In this document: in pieces, positions 46,638-55,056 of the stretch
Position numbering within the stretch: position 1 is the first letter of the stretch
How the letters are laid out: each line of letters starts with the position of its first letter
Assembly: GCF_026341035.1 (NCBI RefSeq)
Contig: NZ_JAPEOQ010000002.1
Location: 248,001-312,000, forward strand
Length of the DNA: 64,000 nucleotides
Source of the DNA: Streptomyces sp. NBC_01016
Lineage (GTDB): Bacteria > Actinomycetota > Actinomycetes > Streptomycetales > Streptomycetaceae
Direction of reading: 5' to 3'
The notes under the pieces: generated by a model
The model's input: only the letters and a program-made list of their open reading frames with translations
Databases searched by the model: none
Told to the model about the DNA's origin: nothing
Program-made: the position numbers and the translations under genes

Positions 46638-47017
46638 CGGGTCGTCTATCCGGTCTTCTCGCATTCCGGACTTCGGCTCACTCGCGTGAGACACCCGGTG
46701 TCCGCTCCATGAGACCGGCGAGTTCGTTTTCTGATGCAGCGTCAGTCACGGAGCGCCACTGACCAGGAGCGGCCCGAGAATTCGGGCCGCTCTTTTGCAT
46801 ATGCGGCCCGATTGGGGGAACGCACTCCTCCGTCGGGACGTCCCCATTAGCGGGGCGGGGACTCCCATGCTGACAATGGCGAAGACCCTCGCGCCGTGAT
46901 CGTGCAGGCGAGACTACGATGGAGCCTTCACGCCACACCGCGTCCACCTCTCGCCTACCTGACAAGCCATCAAACGCTCCACTTGGGAAGGCCAGACGAA
47001 TCCTGATGGGGAACTCA
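46638..47017. other. Intergenic region containing the mreB promoter region
   Basis: No gene. It holds the ndk terminator (46767-46796) and ~220 bases of leader before mreB, in which Streptomyces carry several mreB promoters; no promoter element was clear enough to mark here. Confidence 0.6.
46767..46796 (+). terminator. Rho-independent terminator downstream of ndk
   Basis: GAGCGGCCCGA (46767-46777) pairs perfectly with TCGGGCCGCTC (46782-46792), loop GAAT, followed by TTTT. Confidence 0.85.
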
Positions 47018-48037
47018 ATGTCGTTCATCGGCCGTGACATGGCTGTCGACCTCGGGACCGCCAACACGCTGGTGTACGTCAGGGGTCGAGGGATCGTGCT
47101 CAATGAGCCGTCCGTGGTCGCTATCAACACCAACACCGGTGGCATCCTCGCGGTCGGCGCCGAAGCCAAGAAGATGATCGGGCGTACGCCGGGCAACATC
47201 GTGGCGGTCCGCCCGCTGAAGGACGGCGTGATCGCCGACTTCGAGATCACCGAGCGAATGCTCCGCTACTTCATCCTGAAGGTGCACAAGCGGCGCTACC
47301 TCGCCCGGCCTCGCGTCGTCGTCTGCGTGCCGTCCGGCATCACCGGCGTCGAGCGCCGCGCGGTCATCGAGGCCTCTTCGCAGGCCGGTGCCCGCCAGGT
47401 GCACATCATCGAGGAGCCCATGGCCGCGGCCATCGGCTCCGGCCTCCCGGTCCACGAGGCCACGGGCAACATGGTGGTGGACATCGGCGGCGGCACCACC
47501 GAGGTTGCGGTGATCTCGCTCGGCGGAATCGTCACGGCGCAGTCCATCCGCGTCGCGGGCGACGAGCTGGACAACGCGATCATCCAGCACATCAAGAAGG
47601 AGTACTCGCTCCTCCTCGGTGAGCGCACCGCCGAACAGATCAAGATCACGATCGGCTCCGCGTACGACCTCGACTCCGACGAACACACCGAGATCCGCGG
47701 CCGCGACCTGGTGTCGGGGCTGCCCAAGACCGTCGTCATCTCGGCGGCGGAAGTCCGCAAGGCGATCGAGGAACCGGTCAACGCGATCGTCGACGCCGTG
47801 AAGACCACCCTCGACAAGTGTCCGCCCGAGCTGTCCGGTGACGTAATGGACCGCGGCATCGTTCTCACCGGTGGCGGCGCTCTGCTGCGCGGCCTCGACG
47901 AACGGCTGCGCCGTGAGACCGGCATGCCGATCCATATCGCCGAGGACCCGCTGGACAGCGTGGCGCTCGGTTCCGGCAAGTGCGTCGAGGAGTTCGAGGC
48001 GCTCCAGCAGGTTCTGGACGCCTCACCGCGCAGATGA
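47018..48037 (+). CDS. mreB: Rod-shape determining protein MreB
   Basis: 339 residues, bacterial actin. [36 protein letters not shown] and [20 protein letters not shown] are the nucleotide-binding motifs. In Streptomyces it is needed for spore-wall integrity rather than vegetative growth. The ATG at 47018 has GGGGA five bases upstream; the ATG at 47006 (MGNS-) would add four residues. It heads the operon mreB-mreC-mreD-PBP2-rodA. A ~155-base gap with a TATATA element (~48093) lies before mreC, so mreC may have its own promoter. Confidence 0.98.
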   Translation: MSFIGRDMAVDLGTANTLVYVRGRGIVLNEPSVVAINTNTGGILAVGAEAKKMIGRTPGNIVAVRPLKDGVIADFEITERMLRYFILKVHKRRYLARPRVVVCVPSGITGVERRAVIEASSQAGARQVHIIEEPMAAAIGSGLPVHEATGNMVVDIGGGTTEVAVISLGGIVTAQSIRVAGDELDNAIIQHIKKEYSLLLGERTAEQIKITIGSAYDLDSDEHTEIRGRDLVSGLPKTVVISAAEVRKAIEEPVNAIVDAVKTTLDKCPPELSGDVMDRGIVLTGGGALLRGLDERLRRETGMPIHIAEDPLDSVALGSGKCVEEFEALQQVLDASPRR

Positions 48038-48192
48038 TGTGAAGTGAAAACGTCCGCCGTACGGGTGCCTGCCACCTCGTGCGGCGGATCGTTGATATAT
48101 AGGCAAGGCGCACAAGAAATCCTCCCCAGCAGCGCTCGGCACTGCCGGGCACCGCTCGACGCAAACGACAGAGGAAGGCACGGCCGCCGCAC

Positions 48193-49182
48193 GTGAGGGA
48201 CACACGAGAGAGCCGGCTGCTCCTGGTGCTGCTGATCGCCATCGCGTTCGCGCTGATCACGGTGGACATCCGCGGCGGCGAGGACTCGCCTGTCGACGGT
48301 GCCCGACACGCCGCCGCCACGGTCTTCGGCCCGGTGGAGAACGGGGTCTCGGGCGCGGTCGACCCGATCGGCAACGCCATAAGCGCGGTACGCGACTCCG
48401 ACAAGCGGCACAACCGCATCGGCGAACTGGAGCACGAGAACGCCGCGTTGAAGGCGAAGCTCGGCAGCGGGGACCGCAACCGCAGCAAGGTCCGCCAGCT
48501 CGACGCCATGCTGAAGACGGCGGGCGCGGGCCAGTACGGCATCAAGGGCGCCCAGGTCATCGCCATCGGCTCGGCCCAGGGCTTCTCCTGGACCGTGACC
48601 ATCGACGCCGGCGCCAACGACGGCCTCAAGCGCGACATGACGGTGCTCAACGGTGACGGACTCGTCGGCCGTGTGACCACCGTCGGCCCGAACACCGCCA
48701 CCGTGCTGCTGGCCAACGACCCGGACTTCACCGTCGGCACCCGCATGGAGAAGTCCGACGAGCTCGGCTTCGCCTCCGGGCAGGGCGACCGCCCGCTGCG
48801 CGTCCAACTGCTCAACGGCAAGGCCAAGGTGAGCAAGGGCGAACGGCTCGTCACCTTCGGCTCGCAGGCCGACAAGCCGTTCGTGCCCGGCGTCCCGGTC
48901 GGCCGCGTCGTCCGCGTCGACCCCTCCGGCGGCGACCTGACCCGCACCGTCTACGTGAAGCCGTACGTCGGCTTCACCAAGCTCGACGTCGTCGGTGTGG
49001 TCGTGCAGGCGCCGCGCACCGACCCGAGGGACACGGTGCTGCCGAAGAAACCCGCCAAGCCCAAGCCGACGCCCACCGTGACCGTGACGGCCACCCCGGG
49101 CGCGAACGGCGAGGGCAATGGCGAAGGCAACGCCGCCGGCAATGGCGAGAACGCCGCCGACAACAACGCAGACCAGCAGTAG
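48193..49182 (+). CDS. mreC: Rod-shape determining protein MreC
   Basis: 329 residues. One N-terminal membrane helix (LLLVLLIAIAFALITVD), a coiled coil (~70-100: RIGELEHENAALKAKL) and an extracytoplasmic two-barrel domain (GFSWTVTIDAGANDGL, VPGVPVGRVVRV). The C-terminal tail is Pro/Thr then Gly/Asn/Glu-rich (ANGEGNGEGNAAGNGENAAD), presumably disordered. MreC links cytoskeletal MreB to PBP2. GTG start at 48193. mreD begins 18 bases after its stop. Confidence 0.96.
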   Translation: MRDTRESRLLLVLLIAIAFALITVDIRGGEDSPVDGARHAAATVFGPVENGVSGAVDPIGNAISAVRDSDKRHNRIGELEHENAALKAKLGSGDRNRSKVRQLDAMLKTAGAGQYGIKGAQVIAIGSAQGFSWTVTIDAGANDGLKRDMTVLNGDGLVGRVTTVGPNTATVLLANDPDFTVGTRMEKSDELGFASGQGDRPLRVQLLNGKAKVSKGERLVTFGSQADKPFVPGVPVGRVVRVDPSGGDLTRTVYVKPYVGFTKLDVVGVVVQAPRTDPRDTVLPKKPAKPKPTPTVTVTATPGANGEGNGEGNAAGNGENAADNNADQQ

Positions 49183-49200
49183 CAGGAGGAGCAAGGAATC

Positions 49201-49878
49201 ATGCGCTTCAACCGAATGCTGCTGTCCACGGTCCTTGTCGTCGTGGCCCTCGTCCTCCAGGTCTGTGTCCTGGCCCGGCTGCAACTGCCCGGCGCCGTCC
49301 CCGACCTGATGCTCCTCACCGTCCTCGGCCTGGCCCTCGTGTACGGGCACGTGGGCGGCGCCTTCGTCGGCTTCGGCGCGGGACTGCTCGCCGACCTCGC
49401 CCCGCCCGCCGACCACGCCGCCGGCCGCTACGCCCTCGTGCTCTGCGTCATCGGCTATCTGGCGGGCCTCGCCAAGCCCGAGAACGGCCAGCTGCGTTCG
49501 GCCGCAGGACCCATGCTCGTGGTCGTCGGCGCCGCCATCGGCACGACCCTGCTGTACGCGGGTGTGGGCGCGCTCGTCGGCGACACCGCCGCCCGCGACG
49601 TCGGCCTCGGCAGCCTCATCTTCACCGCGGCCCTCTACGACCTGCTGCTCGCCCCGTTCGTCGTACCCGGGGTGATGGCGCTCGCCAGACGGGCGGAGAA
49701 CGATCCGCTGGGCGAGACCTCGGGCAGCTCCGCCAAGGCCGCCGACGTCTCCTCCGGCTGGCTCTCCGGCGGTGGCACAGGCCTGAGCATCGGCGGCAAG
49801 AGCGGCGGCCTGCGCATGCGGACGGTCAAGGCGCGCGCCTCCCGCGCGGGCCGCATCAAGGGGGTCAAGCGCCTGTGA
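49201..49878 (+). CDS. mreD: Rod-shape determining protein MreD
   Basis: 225 residues, five or six predicted helices (STVLVVVALVLQVCVLA, LMLLTVLGLALVYGHVGGAF, ALVLCVIGYLAGLA, AGPMLVVVGAAIGTTLLYAG). The ~55-residue C-terminal tail is Ser/Gly/Arg-rich and cytoplasmic, longer than in Gram-negative MreD. Its TGA overlaps the GTG of a 29-codon ORF (49875-49964) by four bases. Member of the elongation (rod) complex used at spore-wall synthesis. Confidence 0.95.
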   Translation: MRFNRMLLSTVLVVVALVLQVCVLARLQLPGAVPDLMLLTVLGLALVYGHVGGAFVGFGAGLLADLAPPADHAAGRYALVLCVIGYLAGLAKPENGQLRSAAGPMLVVVGAAIGTTLLYAGVGALVGDTAARDVGLGSLIFTAALYDLLLAPFVVPGVMALARRAENDPLGETSGSSAKAADVSSGWLSGGGTGLSIGGKSGGLRMRTVKARASRAGRIKGVKRL

Positions 49879-49964
49879 GCGCACGGCAGTTGACCGACGA
49901 CAGCGCAGGCACGCACAGCTTCGGCGTGTACACCTACTCGTACTCGTACACGTCCTCGTACTGA
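49875..49964 (+). CDS. Candidate small Tyr/Ser-rich peptide between mreD and the PBP2 gene
   Basis: A 29-residue ORF: (M)SARQLTDDSAG THSFG then VYTYSYSYTSSY, no predicted membrane helix. The GTG start overlaps the mreD stop as GTGA, the classic layout for translational coupling, and its stop is 18 bases before the GTG of the PBP2 gene, whose ribosome site (GAGAGGGGGAG) begins right at this ORF's stop. The tail is seven Tyr/Ser/Thr pairs from repeated TACTCG codons. I do not recognise it. It could be a real small protein (or leader peptide controlling PBP2 translation) or just a spacer; conservation data would decide. Confidence 0.5.
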   Translation: MSARQLTDDSAGTHSFGVYTYSYSYTSSY

Positions 49965-49982
49965 GAGGGGGAGCACGCCACA

Positions 49983-52175
49983 GTGACCAACATCCCCGAG
50001 ACGGGCCGGACACCCCGCGTCCAGATCCGCCTCATCATCCTCCAGATCCTCGTCCTCTCCCTCCTGCTCACCCTCGGCGGCCGCCTCTGGTACCTCCAGA
50101 TCCGCAACGGCGACGAGTACGCCAAGGAGGCGTCCGGGAACCACGTCCAGCAGGTGGTCACGCCCGCCACCCGCGGCTCCATCCTCGACGCCCGCGGCAT
50201 CCCGCTCGCCGACAACGAGACCCGGCTCGTCGTCTCCGCCTCCCGCACCGACCTGATGAAGATGGACGACGACGGCAAGGCCGTCCTCGCCAAGCTCGCC
50301 AAGGTCCTCGGGCTGAAGCCCAAGCAGGTCCAGGAGAAGGTCCGGCTCTGCGACGCGAAGACGCCGCAGCCCTGCTGGAACGGCTCGCCGTACCAGCCGA
50401 TCCCGATCACCGACGAGGCCACGCCCAAGCAGGCCCTGCAGATCCGCGAGCGCAGCGAGGACTTCCCCGGCATCACCGCGGAGCCCACCGCCGTGCGCCG
50501 CTACGCGGGACCCGGCGGCTCCAACACCGCGCAGGTCCTCGGCTATCTCTCCCCGGTCACCGACGCGGAGATCGAGAAGGCCAAGAACTCCGACTCGCCG
50601 TACCTGCGCTCCGACCAGGTCGGCCGCAGCGGCCTGGAGCGCACGTACGACAAGGACCTGCGCGGCAAGGCCGGCGTCACCCGCTACGAGGTCGACAACC
50701 TCGGCCGCGTCATCGGCCGCGCCGAGAGCGACAAGGCCGAGCCCGGAGCGAACGTCGTCACGTCGATAGACGCCCGCGTGCAGTCCGTCGCCGAGAAGGA
50801 GCTGGACGCGGCGATGAAGGCCGCCCGGCACGAGTTCGACAAGAACACCGGCACGAACTACAAGGCCGACGCCGGCTCGGTCGTGGTGATGGAGGCCAAG
50901 ACCGGCCGCGTCGTCGCCATGGCCTCCAACCCGACGTACGACCCGAACGCCTGGGTCGGCGGCATCTCCGGCAAGGACTACTCCAAGCTCACCGGCAAGA
51001 AGTCCAACTACCCGCTGCTGAACCGGGCGATCCAGGGCCAGTCGGCGCCCGGCTCGATCTTCAAGGTCATCTCCAGCACCGCCGCGGTCAACGCCGGCTA
51101 CCCGTTCAACGGCCGCTACCCGTGCACCAGCTCGTACTCGATCGGCAGCCAGGTCTTCAAGAACTTCGAGTCGGAGAACTTCGGCCCGATCAGCCTCGGC
51201 CGCGCCCTCGAGGTCTCCTGCGACACCGTCTTCTACGGCATCGCCCACAAGGAGTGGCAGAAGCTCGGCGGCATCCACCCCAAGGCCGGCGTCAACACCG
51301 ACGACTCGTTCTACAAGACGGCCCACCAGTTCGGTCTCGGCAAGGAGACCGGCATCGACCTCCCCAACGAGGTCAACGGCCGGGTCCCCGACCGGAAGTG
51401 GAAGCAGCAGTACTGGAAGGCCAACAAGGACGCCTGGTGCAAGGGCGGCAAGCGGGACGGCACCTACGTCGAGCGCCTCAACTGGGAGAACTGCCGCCAG
51501 GGCAACGTGATGCGCGCCGGTGACGAGGTCAACTACTCCATCGGCCAGGGCGACACGCTCGTCACCCCGATCCAGATGGCCAGGATCTACGGCGCCATCT
51601 CCAACGGCGGCACGCTCTACCAGCCCGCGGTCGGCAAGGCCGTGATCAGCCCCGACGGCAAGCAGGTCAGCGAGATCGCGCCGAAGGCGCAGGGCAAGCT
51701 GCCCATGACGAAGCAGACCCAGCGCCACATCGACCAGGCCCTCGCGGGCGTGGCGACCCGGGGCACCGCCGCCTGGCGCTTCGGCGGCTGGCCGCAGAAC
51801 AAGATCCCGATGCACGCCAAGACCGGCACGGCCGAGGTCTACGGCAAGCAGACGACGTCGTGGTTCGCGACGTACACGAAGGACTACTCGGTCGTCATGA
51901 CGATCGCCCAGGGTGGTACGGGTTCCGGAGCCTCGGGCCCCGCCGTCCGCAAGATCTACGACGCGCTCTACGGCGTCGACAACAAGGGCGGCATCAACAA
52001 GAAGAAGGCCCTGCTGCCCGAGCCGGAGAAGAGCCTGCCGAAGATCCAGAAGGACGGTTCGATCGACGCCCCGGAGATCAAGCCGTTCCAGCCCGGCAAG
52101 GACACGACGCCCGCCCAGCAGGAGCTGGCGGCGACGCTGCCCACCTCCTCGTACGGCAACAGCAGGAGGGACTGA
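49983..52175 (+). CDS. mrdA: Elongation-specific class B penicillin-binding protein 2
   Basis: 730 residues, high-molecular-weight class B transpeptidase. One N-terminal membrane helix (LIILQILVLSLLLTLGG), a dimerisation/pedestal domain (ATRGSILDARGIPLADN), then the transpeptidase: active-site Ser in APGSIFKV (S358-IF-K361), the SxN-equivalent region YSIGQGDTLVTP, and KTG in HAKTGTAEV (~605). It cross-links peptidoglycan during spore-wall synthesis in the MreB/RodA complex. The ~45-residue C-terminus is Pro/Ser-rich. Starts at GTG 49983 after GGGGGAG; rodA begins three bases after its stop. Confidence 0.95.
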   Translation: MTNIPETGRTPRVQIRLIILQILVLSLLLTLGGRLWYLQIRNGDEYAKEASGNHVQQVVTPATRGSILDARGIPLADNETRLVVSASRTDLMKMDDDGKAVLAKLAKVLGLKPKQVQEKVRLCDAKTPQPCWNGSPYQPIPITDEATPKQALQIRERSEDFPGITAEPTAVRRYAGPGGSNTAQVLGYLSPVTDAEIEKAKNSDSPYLRSDQVGRSGLERTYDKDLRGKAGVTRYEVDNLGRVIGRAESDKAEPGANVVTSIDARVQSVAEKELDAAMKAARHEFDKNTGTNYKADAGSVVVMEAKTGRVVAMASNPTYDPNAWVGGISGKDYSKLTGKKSNYPLLNRAIQGQSAPGSIFKVISSTAAVNAGYPFNGRYPCTSSYSIGSQVFKNFESENFGPISLGRALEVSCDTVFYGIAHKEWQKLGGIHPKAGVNTDDSFYKTAHQFGLGKETGIDLPNEVNGRVPDRKWKQQYWKANKDAWCKGGKRDGTYVERLNWENCRQGNVMRAGDEVNYSIGQGDTLVTPIQMARIYGAISNGGTLYQPAVGKAVISPDGKQVSEIAPKAQGKLPMTKQTQRHIDQALAGVATRGTAAWRFGGWPQNKIPMHAKTGTAEVYGKQTTSWFATYTKDYSVVMTIAQGGTGSGASGPAVRKIYDALYGVDNKGGINKKKALLPEPEKSLPKIQKDGSIDAPEIKPFQPGKDTTPAQQELAATLPTSSYGNSRRD

Positions 52176-52178
52176 CCG

Positions 52179-53375
52179 GTGGCCGGTAATGGCTTCTCCG
52201 TCTCCGGCTACGGGCCGCAGCGTTCCACCATGACGCGGCTCATGGCCCGCGACTCGGTGGTGCGCAGGCTCGACTGGCCGATGCTGCTCTCGGCGATCGC
52301 GCTGTCGTTCATCGGCGCCGCGCTCGTCTTCTCGGCCACGCGCAACAGGACCGAGCTCAACCAGGGTGACCCGTACTACTTCCTGTTCCGGCACCTGATG
52401 AACACCGGCATCGGCGTCGCGCTGATGGCGGGCACGATCTGGCTCGGGCACCGGACGCTGCGCACGGCGGTGCCGATCCTGTACGGGATCTCCGTCTTCC
52501 TCGTGCTCCTCGTCCTCACCCCGCTCGGCGCCACGGTGAACGGGGCGCACGCCTGGATCCTCTTCCCCGGCGGCTTCTCCCTCCAGCCCTCCGAGTTCGT
52601 GAAGATCACGATCATCCTGGGCATGGCGATGCTGCTGGCGACCCGCGTCGACGCGGGCGACCGCGAACACCCCGACCACCGCACGGTGTTGCAGGCCCTC
52701 GGCCTCGCCGCCGTCCCGATGATGATCGTCATGCTGATGCCGGACCTCGGGTCCGTCATGGTGATGGTGATGATCGTGCTCGGCGTGCTGCTCGCGTCGG
52801 GCGCCTCGAACCGGTGGGTGCTCGGGCTCATCGGCGTCGGCGCGGCGGGCGCGGTGGCGGTCTGGAAGCTGGGCGTCCTGGACGACTACCAGATCGCCCG
52901 CTTCGCGGCCTTCGCCAACCCCGCGCTCGACCCGGCGGGCGTCGGCTACAACACCAACCAGGCGCGCATCGCGATCGGTTCGGGCGGCCTCTCCGGCGCG
53001 GGCCTCTTCCACGGCTCGCAGACCACCGGCCAGTTCGTGCCGGAGCAGCAGACGGACTTCGTGTTCACGGTGGCCGGTGAGGAACTCGGCTTCCTGGGCG
53101 CGGGCCTGATCCTGCTGCTGCTCGGCGTGGTGCTGTGGCGGGCGTGCAAGATCGCGCGCGGCACGAGCGAGCTGTACGGCACGATCGTCGCGGCGGGCAT
53201 CATCGCCTGGTTCGCCTTCCAGGCCTTCGAGAACGTCGGCATGACGCTGGGCATCATGCCGGTGGCGGGCCTCCCGCTCCCGTTCGTGTCGTACGGCGGT
53301 TCATCGATGTTCGCGGTGTGGGTGGCGGTCGGGCTGCTGCAATCGATCAAGGTGCAACGTCCGATGTCGGCATGA
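52179..53375 (+). CDS. rodA: SEDS peptidoglycan glycosyltransferase RodA
   Basis: 398 residues, ten predicted helices. SEDS motifs: the FPGGFSLQPSEFVKITIILG segment (family signature ..QPSE..K..), NPALDPAGVGYNTNQARIAI (loop with catalytic Asp) and GLPLPFVSYGGSSMFAVWV near the end. It polymerises lipid II into glycan strands and pairs with PBP2 encoded upstream. GTG at 52179; last gene of the rod operon, followed by a GC-rich repeat. Confidence 0.96.
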   Translation: MAGNGFSVSGYGPQRSTMTRLMARDSVVRRLDWPMLLSAIALSFIGAALVFSATRNRTELNQGDPYYFLFRHLMNTGIGVALMAGTIWLGHRTLRTAVPILYGISVFLVLLVLTPLGATVNGAHAWILFPGGFSLQPSEFVKITIILGMAMLLATRVDAGDREHPDHRTVLQALGLAAVPMMIVMLMPDLGSVMVMVMIVLGVLLASGASNRWVLGLIGVGAAGAVAVWKLGVLDDYQIARFAAFANPALDPAGVGYNTNQARIAIGSGGLSGAGLFHGSQTTGQFVPEQQTDFVFTVAGEELGFLGAGLILLLLGVVLWRACKIARGTSELYGTIVAAGIIAWFAFQAFENVGMTLGIMPVAGLPLPFVSYGGSSMFAVWVAVGLLQSIKVQRPMSA

Positions 53376-53380
53376 CGAGC

Positions 53381-53430
53381 CCCTGCGGCGATCGAGCAGC
53401 GGGGTCCGGGGCAGCGCCCCGAGACCTTGG
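53381..53430. repeat. Dispersed GC-rich repeat copy after rodA
   Basis: GAGCCCCTGCGGCGATCGAG then CAGCGGGGTCCGGGGCAGCG and CCCCGAG. Same subtype as ~24640-24690. Six bases past the rodA stop. Confidence 0.75.
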
Positions 53431-53461
53431 CCCCGGTGCCGGTGACGTCTAAATTCGGGTT

Positions 53462-55015
53462 ATGGCGGAGACAAAGCGCGAGATCGAGCGAAAGTACGAC
53501 GCCCCGACCGACAACTTCCGGCTGCCCGACCTGCTCAAGGTCCCAGGTGTATCGGCCGTCATCGACAAGGGCGTCGTCGAACTCGACGCCGTCTACTACG
53601 ACACCGAGGACCAGCGCCTCGCCGAGGACAGGATCACCCTGCGCCACCGCAGCGGCGGCGCCGACGCGGGCTGGCACCTGAAACTGCCGGTCTCACTGAG
53701 CGAGGGCGTCCGCGACGAGGTGCAGGCCCCGCCGTCCGACACCCTGCCGCGCGCCCTCGCGGGCCTCGTACGCTCCCGGGTCCGCGGCGACGAGCTCATC
53801 CCGGTCGTCCGGCTCCGCTCGTCGCGGGACGTGTCCCACCTGACCGACGCCGACGGCTCGCTGCTCGCCGAGGTGTGCGTCGACGCCGTGCGCGCCGAGC
53901 GGGCCGACGGGGAGCGGGCCACCGCCTGGACCGAGATCGAGGTCGAACTGGCGGACGGCGCCGACCCGGCCTTCCTCGGCAAGGTCGAGAAGCGGCTGCG
54001 CAAGGCGGGCGTCGAGCGGTCCGCCTCCGCGTCGAAGCTGGCCCGCGCCCTGGAGGAGACCGGGGCCGAGCAACGTACGCATCCGGAGACGTCCGCCGGA
54101 GCCGGAGCGGAACCGGACACCCCTGACACCCCGGGCCCGGACACCGCGGGCGCCCGCGTCCTCGCCCGCCTCCGCGCCCAGCGCGACGCCCTCGTCGAGC
54201 TCGACCCCGCCGTGCGCCGCGATCTGCCGGACTCGGTGCACCAGATGCGCGTGGCCACACGCCGGATGCGCAGCGCGTTCAAGACGTACAAGAAGGTGCT
54301 CGACCCGGCCGTCACCGGGTCCGTCGGCGAGGAGCTGAAGTGGCTCGCGGCCGAGCTGGGCATCGACCGGGACCGCGAGGTGCTCACCGAGCGGCTCACC
54401 GGGCGGATCGACGCGGTGCCCAGGACGCTGCTGCTCGGCCCGGTCCGTGGCCGGCTGCGGATCTGGGCCGTCGCCCGCCGCCACGGCTCGCGCCGCCACA
54501 CCGTCGCCGTACTCGACGGCAAGCGGTACATGGCCCTGCTCAACAGCCTGGACGCGCTGCTCGCAGAGCCGCCGCTGCTGCCCGCCGCCGACAAGCCCGC
54601 CGCCGAGGTCCTGGCGAAGGCCGCCCGCAAGGACAAGGCCCGCCTCGCCGCCCGCGTCGAGCACGCCCTGTCCCTGGAACCGGGCACGCGCCGCGACGTC
54701 GCGCTGCACGAAGCCCGCAAGGCCGCCAAGCGCGCCCGCTACGCCGGGGAGGCGGCGCGGCCCGTCCTCGGCAAGCAGGCGAAGAAGTTCGCCAAGCGCA
54801 TGAAGGGCGTACAGAGCGTGCTCGGTGATCACCAGGACTCCGTCGTCGCCCGGGAGGCCCTGCGCCAGCTGGGGATCCAGGCGCACGGGGCGGGGGAGAC
54901 CGCGTTCACGTGGGGCCTGCTGTACGGGCAGGAGCAGGCGGCCGCCGCCGACCGTGAGCGCGAGCTGCCGGGGGTCTGGGCAAGGGCGGAGAGGCGGGAG
55001 CTTTCGGCGGGTTAG
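53462..55015 (+). CDS. CYTH and CHAD domain-containing protein
   Basis: 517 residues. N-terminal CYTH (triphosphate tunnel) domain at ~1-200 with the ExExK motif at the start, EIERKY, and later Arg/Lys/Glu strands (WTEIEVELADG). A Pro/Thr/Gly linker (GAGAEPDTPDTPGPDTAG) leads to a CHAD domain (~230-505), an all-helical His/Arg-rich module (HQMRVATRRMRSAFKTYKKV; LHEARKAAKRARYAGEAARP) that binds polyphosphate. Together they suggest binding or hydrolysis of tripolyphosphate or polyphosphate. Monocistronic, ATG at 53462; the gene ends 41 bases before the radical SAM gene. Confidence 0.94.
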   Translation: MAETKREIERKYDAPTDNFRLPDLLKVPGVSAVIDKGVVELDAVYYDTEDQRLAEDRITLRHRSGGADAGWHLKLPVSLSEGVRDEVQAPPSDTLPRALAGLVRSRVRGDELIPVVRLRSSRDVSHLTDADGSLLAEVCVDAVRAERADGERATAWTEIEVELADGADPAFLGKVEKRLRKAGVERSASASKLARALEETGAEQRTHPETSAGAGAEPDTPDTPGPDTAGARVLARLRAQRDALVELDPAVRRDLPDSVHQMRVATRRMRSAFKTYKKVLDPAVTGSVGEELKWLAAELGIDRDREVLTERLTGRIDAVPRTLLLGPVRGRLRIWAVARRHGSRRHTVAVLDGKRYMALLNSLDALLAEPPLLPAADKPAAEVLAKAARKDKARLAARVEHALSLEPGTRRDVALHEARKAAKRARYAGEAARPVLGKQAKKFAKRMKGVQSVLGDHQDSVVAREALRQLGIQAHGAGETAFTWGLLYGQEQAAAADRERELPGVWARAERRELSAG

Positions 55016-55056
55016 GCTAGATGGTCACCCCTGTCAGCTCACGAAGGTCAACGGTT

